From positions 1-46,345 of the forward strand of contig JAEDEY010000005.1 in NCBI GenBank assembly GCA_016293065.1: a DNA stretch of 46,345 nucleotides, read 5' to 3'. The translations under genes were made by a program, and so were the position numbers. The DNA comes from Bacteroidales bacterium (GTDB lineage Bacteria; Bacteroidota; Bacteroidia; Bacteroidales; UBA3663). Shown here piece after piece: positions 15,016 to 24,400 of this stretch. How positions within the stretch are numbered: position 1 is the stretch's first letter; every line of letters begins with the position of its first letter. The notes beneath the pieces were generated by a model, which was given only the letters and a program-made list of their open reading frames with translations, was not told the DNA's origin and did not search any database.

Positions 15016-15319
15016 ATTGCCATAATATTATATTAAAATATTTGAAATATACAATCTGTGAGACAAGTATTAGCATTTTGCTGAAGAGTATAAAACTCTT
15101 CTCTGACGTATTGAATGTCGGAATTTTTGATACTCACATTGAAATAAGCCTTAAGAATCGTTGATGATTATGCTACAAAAAGAGCTATAATTTTGAAAAT
15201 TATGCTTCAAAACATAAAATAATAGGCCATTTTGTAATTTTTTTAACAAATAGTTTGTTTGATTGAAATAGTTTTGCTATTTTTGCGTGTCCTCTTTCTA
15301 AAAAGTAAGAATCAAATTA
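15016..15319. other. AT-rich intergenic stretch with small palindromes
   Basis: No gene is visible on either strand. It contains a hairpin GAAGAGT/ACTCTTC (15083-15101), a near-perfect palindrome ATAATTTT-G-AAAATTAT (15187-15203), and the promoter of the next gene at its end. The two palindromes may be regulator sites. Nothing points to a specific RNA gene. Confidence 0.35.
15254..15285 (+). promoter_or_regulatory. Promoter of the exported HD-GYP-like gene
   Basis: TTTG (15254-15257), 20 bases, TATTTTTG (15278-15285), a full consensus match, about 35 bases before the ATG at 15320. Confidence 0.65.
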
Positions 15320-17344
15320 ATGAAACCTATAAACCGAAACATAGCTGCACTGGTTGTAGTAATATTATACTTGAGCCATCCAATCTTGGCCCATGCCTAT
15401 GAGTCGGTGTATGAGAACCAAAGCAATCCGAGCTTCAGAGCTGCTTTTGCTTTCCTGGAAGAGAAACGCACCATTTACAACGAACTTAACGACAGTCTTT
15501 TTCTGGAAGACAATGAAGAGGCTTGGAGCAGTTTTACATATCGCAGATCAAGTACCAACTACGACAACTATATAGAAAACCAACATAAGCTTGACGATAT
15601 CATATACTACTTCCTTGAACAAAAGAAAGGTTTTGATGCGTCGAGTGGCAAGCTATCTCCACGTACTACAATCCCTATAGTAGCATACGATTCACTATGG
15701 GCAGCAATCAACGAGTATGACAGGCTCATTGACCCATTCTTGACCGAAATCTTCATTGGGAACATACTTATTCCTCACTATGAAAACTTAGACTCAATAA
15801 GTGAGAAGCATCATATTCTACTCTCACACCTTTATCTCAACTATGCAGATGCAGTTTATCAGATTTTTGCCATGGGCGACGAGTCATCGATTCATCAATG
15901 CTACGATGCCCTAAACAAGTGCATCGCTCACTCACAGACCTGTATCTCCGATAAAGAGGCTTCTACATATTGGTTCTATGCAATGACATTCTTTTTCTCT
16001 CACCCATCTCTGATAACAGCAGCTGAGAGAAACGGACAAGAGATAGACAGCTTGCTCCCACAATTCAGAGATTACTATTTTGATCATCTTGACACTTTGC
16101 AAAAGCACCATCTCTGGGACTATTATCATACAATGATAAAGATGGCTATGAACTATGAAGTGTTTGCTCTGAGAAATCTGATTCTGTATCCTGCAGACTC
16201 ACTCAAAGCATCCAATAATGCCAAGATCGACAGTCTGATTGCCAAGTTGCGCAGTGACAGTTTCTATGAAGACTTCAAAGAAAACATATATCCTTCGGAA
16301 TACTTCTCGAAAGATATGCTGATGATGGTGCAAGAAGGCAAATTGACACCAAACGAAGCATTCGAAAAATGCAAGAAACAATATACGTCGTTTTTGCCTT
16401 TCAACTCAATCAGTGCTTTCAACCGTTCGTTTACAAGTTATGTCTTTACAAGTCAAGACATGCTCTATATAATCGACAAAGCTGACTACCCATACGAATA
16501 CAAATGTGAGTTTGCTCAAAAGGTGATAGACCAGGCTTTGGAATTGGTCAGTCGTCGTCCGAAGAAAAGTATTGACAGTCGTCACTCTGCCCTATTCATG
16601 AGATTATTGAAGGACGAGCGACTGCTCAAATATATCCCTGAAGAAAACCGTATTCCTATCCTGAAAGAAAGTACGAGAGTATTCTCGATCCACACTCTTG
16701 TACACATAGAGTTGGTGGAAGAATATGCAGTGATCATACTTGACGCATTGCTTGACCAGAGTCCTGAGCAGCTCATTGGTATTCTTGGCACCAAATCGGT
16801 CGATGACGTTCTGACGAGAAAAGAAGAAATCAAGACTATACTCCGAATAGGCTGTCAGTTCCACGATGCAGGAAAGCTCCAGATTGAATCAATAGTCAAC
16901 AATGAGTTCCGCAAGCTCACCGACCATGAGTTCAGACTGATTAAGACACATTCCAGCAATGCTACGTTCCTGCTTGACTTAGATTCGAAATACGGCAAAT
17001 TCAGTGCATTTGCACTTGGTCATCACAAATGGTATGACGGCACGCGCGGTTATCCTGATTGGTATGACAATACAGCATGTGAAGAAAGTACTCTTGTAGA
17101 TATCCTGACAATAGCCGATTGCCTTGAAGCGGCAACCAACTTCATGAGCCGCAACTATCGCCGTTCGAAGTCTTTTGAAACTCTGGTTCAGGAGTTCAAG
17201 AATCAGTCTGGCACTCGTTACAATCCTTATATTGTAAATGCTATAGTCAATTCAAAGGGACACTATAGGAGACTAAGCGAGAAGATCAAATTCAGCAGAT
17301 TTGCAATCTATAATAAGTTGTTCAGAAATACAAAGAAAAAATAA
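15320..17344 (+). CDS. Exported protein with C-terminal HD-GYP-like domain
   Basis: A 674-residue protein with a clear N-terminal signal peptide (hydrophobic residues 8-24, probable cut after AHA at 24-26) and no later membrane helix. Residues 30-450 are largely alpha-helical and unrecognised. The C-terminal 220 residues carry an HD-GYP-type metal-dependent phosphohydrolase: an early His in SIHTLVHIE, HD at 515-516 in FHDAGK, His544 in KTHSS, HH at 568-569, the GYP signature DGTRGYP at 573-579, and Asp in IADCLEAATN. Cytoplasmic HD-GYP proteins degrade cyclic di-GMP or related dinucleotides. The signal peptide would put this one in the periplasm, where the substrate must be something else or of outside origin. 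It is monocistronic with its own promoter and terminator. Confidence 0.8.
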   Translation: MKPINRNIAALVVVILYLSHPILAHAYESVYENQSNPSFRAAFAFLEEKRTIYNELNDSLFLEDNEEAWSSFTYRRSSTNYDNYIENQHKLDDIIYYFLEQKKGFDASSGKLSPRTTIPIVAYDSLWAAINEYDRLIDPFLTEIFIGNILIPHYENLDSISEKHHILLSHLYLNYADAVYQIFAMGDESSIHQCYDALNKCIAHSQTCISDKEASTYWFYAMTFFFSHPSLITAAERNGQEIDSLLPQFRDYYFDHLDTLQKHHLWDYYHTMIKMAMNYEVFALRNLILYPADSLKASNNAKIDSLIAKLRSDSFYEDFKENIYPSEYFSKDMLMMVQEGKLTPNEAFEKCKKQYTSFLPFNSISAFNRSFTSYVFTSQDMLYIIDKADYPYEYKCEFAQKVIDQALELVSRRPKKSIDSRHSALFMRLLKDERLLKYIPEENRIPILKESTRVFSIHTLVHIELVEEYAVIILDALLDQSPEQLIGILGTKSVDDVLTRKEEIKTILRIGCQFHDAGKLQIESIVNNEFRKLTDHEFRLIKTHSSNATFLLDLDSKYGKFSAFALGHHKWYDGTRGYPDWYDNTACEESTLVDILTIADCLEAATNFMSRNYRRSKSFETLVQEFKNQSGTRYNPYIVNAIVNSKGHYRRLSEKIKFSRFAIYNKLFRNTKKK

Positions 17345-17370
17345 AGCATATAATTTTGGTTATATGCTTT
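17343..17370. terminator. Terminator between convergent genes
   Basis: AAAGCATATAA (17343-17353), six-base loop TTTTGG, TTATATGCTTT (17360-17370), then ATTTATTTTG. It begins within the stop codon of the HD-GYP-like gene and can serve both strands. Confidence 0.7.
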
Positions 17371-17419
17371 ATTTATTTTGTGATTGGAAAAATCCGTAAA
17401 TAACGCCATGCCATTAGCG

Positions 17420-19429
17420 TTATCGTCTCATTTCCTCCTTTCTCTTCTTAACACCCTCCAAGCGTTCTGTATCGTCCATAGCGTCTGGCGAATAAAGTTC
17501 AATCAGTCGATCATAAGCATCGAAGAGAATTGAACTATAAGTCTTCTTACGCGACATATACAAAGGTTCGATTTCATCAATAGCCATCACGAGATAGTAT
17601 TCAGCCATACCATAATCTTTCATCTCAAGATAAGTCACGCCAATACCCCAAATAATAAATGCGAAGGTGCGACGATTGTCTTTTGGGTTATAGCTGAGAT
17701 GTTCAGATTCAAATTCCTGAGATTTGAGGAAGAGTCCAAGCAGCCACTCCTTATCATCAAACTTATTATTATCGGTATAGAAACCAGCATAATTGAAGTA
17801 TGCAGTAGCAAGGAAATGGGCATAAGCACGCGGATTATGTTCGTATGCCACTTTATACATATCGATAGCATATTTATACTCCTCCTCTATTGAATTGAAC
17901 ATTGTTGTGTCGTTATGTGCAGAAGCAATATGACGCTTGATGGTAGCCTTCTCGCACAACAGGAAAGCCAACATTGCAGACTGTTTGGCAGGAGCAACGT
18001 CATAGAGTTCCTGCTGCAAGCGTATTGCCTCGTCGAGATAAGTCGAATTCTCAAGAATTGTGACATCATCTTTCTTGTCTGAACCTGTAATGCGGTAGTC
18101 AAACACATACAACGAATTATGAGCAGAATAGAGAGCATCGACATACTTTCGCTTATTCTCTTGATTGGTTGTGTCCAACTCATATAATGCGCGGTTAAGA
18201 TCGACCATCTTCTGGCGAATGCTCCGTCCGTTTTCTGCATCTTTAAGGAAAGAATAAGACTTGCTAAGAACAGAGAGCGCGTATGCACGTTCGGCCAGGA
18301 ATACTGTGTTGTCGTTTTTTGACAACATAACACTATCCATATACAAATAGTCGGCTTGCAGACTCGGAATGAACTCCTCAAAGAGATTCTGCTTCTTCTG
18401 GACTTGCGCACGCAAAAGCCGCGCACTGATTCTCACTCTTTCATCAGGTGCATCATAACAATACTTAAGAGCATCGAGTGCATCATCGAGCAAATTGCTT
18501 TGTTCGCAGTAATGAGCATATTCCAGAAGAGGAGAATAATAGGTAGTATCGGCATAGGCAAAGTCGCGCAATAGTTTGAGACCCTTGTCGATATTCTCTT
18601 GTCCTCCCTTGATGCGAAGGAGGTCATTTTGACGTTTTACACTCTCGAAGAGAATTGCTTTTTCATCTCGTTTGACAGTGGGTTCTGCAGGCTTGACAGG
18701 AGTTTCAGCTGGTTTGTCTGCTTCAGCAATTGTCTCGGCAGAATCGTTATTCTCTTGAAGCTGCTGTTTATAGACATCAATAATATCTATCTTATTGTAT
18801 TCTTCAATAGCGCCTGTCAAATCTCCTTCTTTGACGCGATTAAGAATATCTTTCTCTTGAGAAGCAATCTCATTGACATCAGTATGAACCATACGTTCGA
18901 TGTAAGTGTCAATGTCGTCGAGCTTTTTATTATACTCCTCACGCAAAATCTTAATCAAACGGTCATATTCTTCACGGCTAATCTGGTTATCGTTGAACTT
19001 CTGACCTAAAGCAAGCTGCTCCTGCATCATAGCCTTAGAAATTTGTTTTTGTGCAGCACGAACATACTTATTACGTTCTTCCTTGAGCTGGTTGCTGTTG
19101 ATCATGACAATGACAAAGGGGTCGTCCTCGTTAGTTGAGATGATCCATTTATTGAGTATATTAGGATTGAGCACTTCAAAACCTGCTTTAGTTATACTTC
19201 GCACAACAACTTTGTCGCCAGGTTTTAGAGTCGTGAAACTAAGAGTGCAATCTCCATTGGCGTTTGTTACGGCTTTATTGGCATTACCAACCAAAATCTG
19301 GACATTAGCGAGAGGAGTCTTCGCTCCTTCTCCCTTGTATTCAATCACGTGCACTTTCTGTATGCTTTGAGCATACAAAGCCCAGATATTCATCAATGAT
19401 ACGAGTAATATAGATAGAGGTTTTCGCAT
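17420..19429 (-). CDS. Exported TPR protein with N-terminal carboxypeptidase-like regulatory domain
   Basis: A 669-residue protein with a signal peptide (probable cut after residue 20, LYA-Q). Residues 25-115 form a beta-sandwich of the peptidase-associated/CNA-B kind (ANVQILVG, VTNANGDCTLSF). This is followed by a charged, coiled-coil-rich middle (about 115-235), a Pro/Glu/Lys linker (about 240-262), and TPR-like helical repeats to the C-terminus. Such proteins act as periplasmic or surface scaffolds in Bacteroidota. No enzyme motif is visible. It has a consensus promoter of its own and faces the HD-GYP-like gene, so a link between the two is possible but unproven. Confidence 0.75.
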   Translation of the reverse strand: MRKPLSILLVSLMNIWALYAQSIQKVHVIEYKGEGAKTPLANVQILVGNANKAVTNANGDCTLSFTTLKPGDKVVVRSITKAGFEVLNPNILNKWIISTNEDDPFVIVMINSNQLKEERNKYVRAAQKQISKAMMQEQLALGQKFNDNQISREEYDRLIKILREEYNKKLDDIDTYIERMVHTDVNEIASQEKDILNRVKEGDLTGAIEEYNKIDIIDVYKQQLQENNDSAETIAEADKPAETPVKPAEPTVKRDEKAILFESVKRQNDLLRIKGGQENIDKGLKLLRDFAYADTTYYSPLLEYAHYCEQSNLLDDALDALKYCYDAPDERVRISARLLRAQVQKKQNLFEEFIPSLQADYLYMDSVMLSKNDNTVFLAERAYALSVLSKSYSFLKDAENGRSIRQKMVDLNRALYELDTTNQENKRKYVDALYSAHNSLYVFDYRITGSDKKDDVTILENSTYLDEAIRLQQELYDVAPAKQSAMLAFLLCEKATIKRHIASAHNDTTMFNSIEEEYKYAIDMYKVAYEHNPRAYAHFLATAYFNYAGFYTDNNKFDDKEWLLGLFLKSQEFESEHLSYNPKDNRRTFAFIIWGIGVTYLEMKDYGMAEYYLVMAIDEIEPLYMSRKKTYSSILFDAYDRLIELYSPDAMDDTERLEGVKKRKEEMRR

Positions 19430-19448
19430 GGCTTTATTATTAATTTTT

Positions 19449-19480
19449 GCAAAAATAATAATTTTTCAAATACATCGCAA
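19449..19480 (-). promoter_or_regulatory. Promoter of the exported TPR gene
   Basis: Minus-strand TTTG (19477-19480), 20 bases, TATTTTTG (19449-19456), about 20 bases before the ATG at 19429. Confidence 0.6.
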
Positions 19481-19570
19481 AAGATAACAAAAAAAACATA
19501 AAGATTTTTGTGAAATAAGTACAATTTATATGTATTTTCGGCATATCTAAATGTGATTTTTGTCACATAT

Positions 19571-19603
19571 CAAAAAAAAGCGAAGACATAACTGCCTCCG
19601 CTT
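19571..19603 (-). terminator. valS terminator
   Basis: Arms AAGCGAAG (19578-19585) and CTCCGCTT (19596-19603) with one mismatch, followed on the minus strand by a run of eight T (19572-19579). It lies about 25 bases after the valS stop. Confidence 0.7.
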
Positions 19604-19628
19604 CAATATGAGTAAATAAATCAACTTG

Positions 19629-22391
19629 TTATCCTTTCAAAGCTGCAATTGCTTCCTTGAGAGCAGCAATCTTGCTTTCGGCAGTCGCCTTCTTGTTCTG
19701 TTCGTTGGCGACAACCTGAGCAGGTGCGCCATTGACGAACTTCTCGTTCGAAAGCTTCTTCATTACGCTCATGAGGAATCCCTCCTGATACTTAAGATCT
19801 GCTTCAAGCTTCTGAAGCTCCTCCTCTACGTTAATACAATCACCGAGAGGAACTGCATATTCAGTTGTGCCTACGATGAATGAAGCGCATACGCCTTCCT
19901 TCTCGTTGACGCACTTGATGCAAGACGTATTGGCTGCCTTTGCAATGACGCAACAAAGCGACTCAAGAGGGTTGCAACCAACAGCATCGAGCTCTACGGC
20001 ATCCTTTGGCGACATCTGCTTCTGTGCACGGATTGTACGGATATTGGCGATGACATTCTTCGCAGCTTCGAACATGCTGATGAGCTGTTCCTCTTCAGCT
20101 GTTGGAGTCTCATAGTTTGGCAATGTAGCGAACATGATGCTGTCGCCTGCATTGCGCTCTGTGATGTTCTGCCATAGCTCTTCTGTGATGAATGGCATGA
20201 ACGGATGGAGCATCTTGAGGAGGGTATCGAAATAGCCGATCGTCTTATCGTATGTAACAGCATCGATTGGCTGTCCGTAAGCTGGCTTTACAAGTTCGAG
20301 ATACCATGCAGAGAACTCATCCCAGTACAGTTTATATACTGCCATGAGAGCTTCGCTGAGACGATACTTTGAGAACAGATCCTGAAGTTCGTTGCCAGTC
20401 TTTTTTACCAATGCGTCAAACCATTCGCAAGCCTTCTTGGCTGCTGCTGGCTGCTCGATAGTCTTATCGACTGCCCAACCCTGAACAAGACGGAAAGAGT
20501 TCCAGATTTTATTATTGAAGTTACGACCCTGCTCACAGAGTGCATCGTCGAAGAGAATATCGTTGCCTGCTGGAGCAGAAAGCATCATACCCATACGCAC
20601 GCCATCAGCACCGAAACGTGCAATGAGGTCGAGCGGATCGGGTGAGTTGCCAAGAGACTTTGACATCTTGCGTCCGAGCTTGTCACGCACGATACCTGTG
20701 AAATAGACATGCTTGAACGGCATATCGCCCATATACTCATAGCCTGCCATGATCATACGTGCAACCCAGAAGAAGATGATATCTGGACCAGTGACAAGGT
20801 CGCTTGTTGGATAGTAATACTTGATCTCATCGTTGTCTGGATGTTCAATACCATCGAACAAAGAGATTGGCCACAACCATGAAGAGAACCATGTGTCGAG
20901 TGCACCTTCGTCCTGAATCAGCTCATCTACCGACTTGATACTAGGATCGATGGCCTGTGCCTTGGCGAGTGCCTCTTCAGCTGTTGGAGCAACAACATAC
21001 TTGCGGTCTTCGTCCTTCACACCTTCCTGACCTGGGAGGAAGTAAGCAGGAATGCGATGACCCCACCATAGCTGACGAGAAATACACCAGTCCTTGATGT
21101 TCTCGAGCCAGTTGCGGTATGTGCTCTTGTATTTTGCTGGATAGAACTTTATCTCATCGTTCATTACAGGAGGAAGAGCGATGTCGGCAAAATGCTGCAT
21201 TGAGATGAACCACTGGAGAGAGAGACGTGGCTCGATAGGCACATTGGTACGTTCGCTGTAACCTACCTTGTTGTCATAGTCTTCCTGCTTTTCGAGCAAG
21301 CCTTCTGTCTCAAGGTCAAGCGCAATCTGCTTACGGCACTCAAAGCGATCCATGCCGATGTACATGCCTGCAGCTTCAGAGAGAGTAGCATCAGGATTGA
21401 AGACATCAATAGCTTCGAGATTGTATTTCTGACCGAGCATGTAGTCGTTGACATCGTGAGCAGGAGTTACCTTCAAGCAACCAGTACCAAACTCAATTTC
21501 AACATAACGGTCTTCGATGACAGGGATGACACGACCAACCTTTGGAACAATAACCTTCTTGCCTCTAAGCCAAGTGTTTTTTGGGTCTTTAGGGTTTATG
21601 CACATAGCAACGTCGCCCATGATAGTCTCAGGACGAGTAGTGGCAACCACTGCATAACGACGTCCCTGAGCATCACGATGAATGACCTGACACTTGACAG
21701 TAGGATCAAACTCCTTGTCGTTGTTGCAGATTACAATGGCTCCTTCTTCCTCGCCATCTGTGCATCCTGCAGGCTCATCTACATAATACTTCATGTAGTA
21801 GAGCTTAGAGTGCTCCTCCTTATATATTACTTCTTCGTCTGAAAGGGCGGTCTGGCGCTCAGGATCCCAGTTGACCATGCGGAGACCGCGATAGATAAGG
21901 CCTTTGTCATAGAGGTCACAGAATACCTTGATGACAGCACGACTACGAGTCTCGTCCATTGTGAACGAAGTGCGATCCCAGTCGCAAGAGCAACCGAGCT
22001 TACGGAGCTGCTTGAGGATGATTCCGCCATGTTCGTCTGTCCATGCCCATGCGTGCTTGAGGAATTCGTCGCGAGTGAGATCGCTCTTGTTGATACCCTG
22101 TTCCTTAAGACGCTTGATCACCTTTGCCTCGGTAGCGATTGAGGCATGGTCGGTACCAGGTACCCAGCATGCATTCTTGCCCTCCATACGAGCACGACGC
22201 ACGAGAATATCCTGAATGGTCTCGTTCAAGACATGACCCATGTGAAGTACGCCCGTAACATTTGGTGGTGGGATCACCACAGTATAAGCCTCACGGCCAT
22301 CTGGCTTTGATGAGAAAGCCTTGTTGTCAGTCCAATATTTATACCACTTATCTTCTACTTCTGCTGGATTGTATTTTGATGCTAATTCCAT
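19629..22391 (-). CDS. valS: Valyl-tRNA synthetase
   Basis: A 920-residue class I aminoacyl-tRNA synthetase that charges tRNA-Val, in the cytoplasm. Visible are the start MELASKYNPAEVEDKWYKYW, the ATP-binding HMGH motif after PPPNVTGVL, the editing (CP1) domain with TTRPETIMGDVA and the GTGCLKVTPAHDVNDY segment, WCISRQLWWGHRIPA, and KMSKS at 575-579. It ends in a helical anticodon domain and a C-terminal coiled coil (about 850-920, KLEADLKYQEGFLMSVMKKL) typical of ValRS. Length is normal (880-950). It lies 53 bases after the DUF349 gene, with a hairpin between them. Confidence 0.97.
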   Translation of the reverse strand: MELASKYNPAEVEDKWYKYWTDNKAFSSKPDGREAYTVVIPPPNVTGVLHMGHVLNETIQDILVRRARMEGKNACWVPGTDHASIATEAKVIKRLKEQGINKSDLTRDEFLKHAWAWTDEHGGIILKQLRKLGCSCDWDRTSFTMDETRSRAVIKVFCDLYDKGLIYRGLRMVNWDPERQTALSDEEVIYKEEHSKLYYMKYYVDEPAGCTDGEEEGAIVICNNDKEFDPTVKCQVIHRDAQGRRYAVVATTRPETIMGDVAMCINPKDPKNTWLRGKKVIVPKVGRVIPVIEDRYVEIEFGTGCLKVTPAHDVNDYMLGQKYNLEAIDVFNPDATLSEAAGMYIGMDRFECRKQIALDLETEGLLEKQEDYDNKVGYSERTNVPIEPRLSLQWFISMQHFADIALPPVMNDEIKFYPAKYKSTYRNWLENIKDWCISRQLWWGHRIPAYFLPGQEGVKDEDRKYVVAPTAEEALAKAQAIDPSIKSVDELIQDEGALDTWFSSWLWPISLFDGIEHPDNDEIKYYYPTSDLVTGPDIIFFWVARMIMAGYEYMGDMPFKHVYFTGIVRDKLGRKMSKSLGNSPDPLDLIARFGADGVRMGMMLSAPAGNDILFDDALCEQGRNFNNKIWNSFRLVQGWAVDKTIEQPAAAKKACEWFDALVKKTGNELQDLFSKYRLSEALMAVYKLYWDEFSAWYLELVKPAYGQPIDAVTYDKTIGYFDTLLKMLHPFMPFITEELWQNITERNAGDSIMFATLPNYETPTAEEEQLISMFEAAKNVIANIRTIRAQKQMSPKDAVELDAVGCNPLESLCCVIAKAANTSCIKCVNEKEGVCASFIVGTTEYAVPLGDCINVEEELQKLEADLKYQEGFLMSVMKKLSNEKFVNGAPAQVVANEQNKKATAESKIAALKEAIAALKG

Positions 22392-22412
22392 TTTCTTATT
22401 ATATTAACAAGA

Positions 22413-22437
22413 TTACGGGAGACGGAATCTCCCGTAA
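22413..22437 (-). terminator. Hairpin between DUF349 gene and valS
   Basis: TTACGGGAGA (22413-22422), five-base loop, TCTCCCGTAA (22428-22437), a perfect 10-base stem. On the minus strand no strong T-run follows, so it may be a weak terminator, attenuator or RNA-processing site controlling how much transcript reaches valS. Confidence 0.55.
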
Positions 22438-22444
22438 CTGTGGT

Positions 22445-24259
22445 TTATTCGTCAAGATTATTGATCTTTTCTACGATTTCGCTTATCTGCTTCTTTATGC
22501 TCTCCATCTTCTGTTCCATCTGTGCAAGCAATGGATTCTTGCCATTCTTGTTGCCGAAAGAGAGGAATCCGAGGTTGTTCTCATAAGTCTTGAGTTCGCG
22601 AGTGAGAGTTTCGTACTGGCGCATGAGTCTTGAGCGATCGTTTTCAGGAACGTTTCTACTCTTTTCGCCCTTCTGTCGGTTGCCGCGTGACTGTGGGCGC
22701 GACTTCATGTCTAGGTTCTCAAAAAAGAAATCGACATTTTCCTGATATGCCTTGAAGAGCTTGTCCTTTTCCTTGAAAGGGACATGACCTACCTCTTTCC
22801 ACTCGTTCATGAGAGCACGCACCTGATCAGGAGTTGCTTCAGCCACGTTGTCCTTGAGTTGAGACAGTTTCTCGAGGATCTCGCGTTTCTTCTCGAGGTT
22901 TGCCTTTTCTACTGAGCGCTCGTCACCAACAGCTTTCTCTTTTGCATCGAAGAATGCATTACATGCGCTGCGGAAGCGCTCCCAGATAGCATTAGAATTC
23001 TTACGGTTGACAGGGCCAATCTCCTTCCAGTCTTGCTGGAGCTTGACAAGGAGGTCGGTGGTACTTCTCCAGTCGGTGCTATCCTTGAGAGCTTCTGCTT
23101 TCTCGCAGAGTGCTATTTTCTTTGCAAGATTCTCGTTCTGCTCTTCCTTGATAGCTTTATAGTACTCAGCCTTTGCCTGGAAGAAAGTATCACAGAGTCT
23201 GCGGAAACGCTCGAAGAGAGAATTGTTGACTTTCTTGTTGGCAAAGCCGAACTTGCGCCATTCCTCCTGAATCTTGAGCACAGCCTGAGTTTGTTCCTCC
23301 CAATCCTTGATAGTGCTGATAGTAGCAACCTGAATAGCCTCAAGCTTCTCACAGAGAGCTATCTTTCCTTGTTCGTTGGCAGCTTCTGCAGCCTTCAATG
23401 ACTCGAAATGCTCCTGATGACGCTTGTTGATGATCGTAGAGGCAGCCTTAAAACGAGCCCATATTTCCTCGCGTATCTCCTTGGCTACAGGACCAATGCC
23501 TTTCCACTCTTCGTGCATTTCCTGAAGACGGCGGAATGCAGAGAGGACATCACCCGCATCAGTGAGTTTCTCAGCCTCTACGCAGAGAGATTCTTTCTTT
23601 TCAAGATTCTTCTTAAAATCATAGTCGCGAAGCTCCTTGTTGATTTTGAGAGCGTCATAGAACTTCTCGCCTATTGCGCTGTATCTCTTCCAGAGAACGT
23701 TGACTTCCTGAGGATCCACTGCACCTATTTCCTTGAACTGTCGTTGAAGATCCTGAAACAGCGTGTATTGCTGACCGATACCGTCGGCATCAGACGCAAT
23801 GGCATCCATCTTATCAAGGATTTCCTGTTTCTTTGCAAGGTTGTCTGCCATCTCCTGATTACGAGCCATAACCATAACTGCACGAGCTTCTTTCTGAATG
23901 TTCAAAAATTCTTTCAGTTTGGGCTCAAGTTCATCGGTTGTAGATTCATAAGCAGCAGGATCTCCATTGTCATTGATAAACTGCTGTAGTTCGGCATCCA
24001 CCTCTTGTTGACGCAACTTATAGTAAAGCATCTTGAGATAGTTTATCTCAGCCTTTACCTGATCTGTTGCTTCATGAGCAATCTCGGCAAGACGATTGAC
24101 AATCTCCTGTCGGTTGGCATAATGTCTTTTCTCGAATAATTCTGTAGCTGTTTCTTCAACATCATTAGTTTCTTGTTCGGCTACAGATTCAGTTGTTTCG
24201 GCAACTGAGGGTTCCATAGGGATTTGTTCCTTCTGGATAGGGTCAATATTCTCTGTCAT
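22445..24259 (-). CDS. DUF349 repeat protein
   Basis: A 604-residue cytoplasmic protein built from five copies of the DUF349 helical repeat. The repeats are recognised by their cores FKEIGAVD, WKGIGPVA, WRKFGFAN, WKEIGPVN and WKEVGHVP, spaced about 70 residues apart. The N-terminus (to about residue 45) is acidic and low in complexity, and the C-terminus is a coiled coil with NLGFLSFGNKNG. DUF349 proteins are widespread in Bacteroidota and their function is not established. The ATG at 24259 is taken as start because a longer frame from TTG 24313 would begin within the -7 box at 24311-24318. valS follows on the same strand. Confidence 0.85.
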   Translation of the reverse strand: MTENIDPIQKEQIPMEPSVAETTESVAEQETNDVEETATELFEKRHYANRQEIVNRLAEIAHEATDQVKAEINYLKMLYYKLRQQEVDAELQQFINDNGDPAAYESTTDELEPKLKEFLNIQKEARAVMVMARNQEMADNLAKKQEILDKMDAIASDADGIGQQYTLFQDLQRQFKEIGAVDPQEVNVLWKRYSAIGEKFYDALKINKELRDYDFKKNLEKKESLCVEAEKLTDAGDVLSAFRRLQEMHEEWKGIGPVAKEIREEIWARFKAASTIINKRHQEHFESLKAAEAANEQGKIALCEKLEAIQVATISTIKDWEEQTQAVLKIQEEWRKFGFANKKVNNSLFERFRRLCDTFFQAKAEYYKAIKEEQNENLAKKIALCEKAEALKDSTDWRSTTDLLVKLQQDWKEIGPVNRKNSNAIWERFRSACNAFFDAKEKAVGDERSVEKANLEKKREILEKLSQLKDNVAEATPDQVRALMNEWKEVGHVPFKEKDKLFKAYQENVDFFFENLDMKSRPQSRGNRQKGEKSRNVPENDRSRLMRQYETLTRELKTYENNLGFLSFGNKNGKNPLLAQMEQKMESIKKQISEIVEKINNLDE

Positions 24260-24272
24260 AACTTTTATATTT

Positions 24273-24289
24273 CTGCCAATAAACTGGCA
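24273..24289 (-). promoter_or_regulatory. Leader hairpin of the DUF349 gene
   Basis: TGCCA (24273-24277) and TGGCA (24285-24289) flank a short loop just before the DUF349 start codon. The loop sequence is also complementary to a TTTATTG-containing hairpin region at 24362-24384, so the two can pair with each other. Confidence 0.35.
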
Positions 24290-24310
24290 ATAATTATCAA
24301 ATATTAAGTG

Positions 24311-24318
24311 CAAAATTA
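24311..24318 (-). promoter_or_regulatory. DUF349 gene -7 box
   Basis: TAATTTTG on the minus strand, about 50 bases upstream of the start at 24259. No clear -33 element at the usual spacing. Confidence 0.45.
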
Positions 24319-24369
24319 ATAAATATTATGATTATCTATTAATTTTAGTATCTTTTTTTGTGTTTATTG

Positions 24370-24384
24370 TGGCAAAAATTGCCA
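24370..24384. repeat. Small hairpin downstream of cas6
   Basis: TGGCAA (24370-24375), AAA, TTGCCA (24379-24384), 16 bases beyond the cas6 stop codon. No T-run follows in the cas6 direction. Confidence 0.4.
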
Positions 24385-24400
24385 TTCTGCTTCTTAGACC

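Noticed and set aside
24260..24313. DUF349 protein start at TTG 24313
   Set aside because: It lies in the -7 box TAATTTTG (24311-24318); the ATG at 24259 gives a usual N-terminus.
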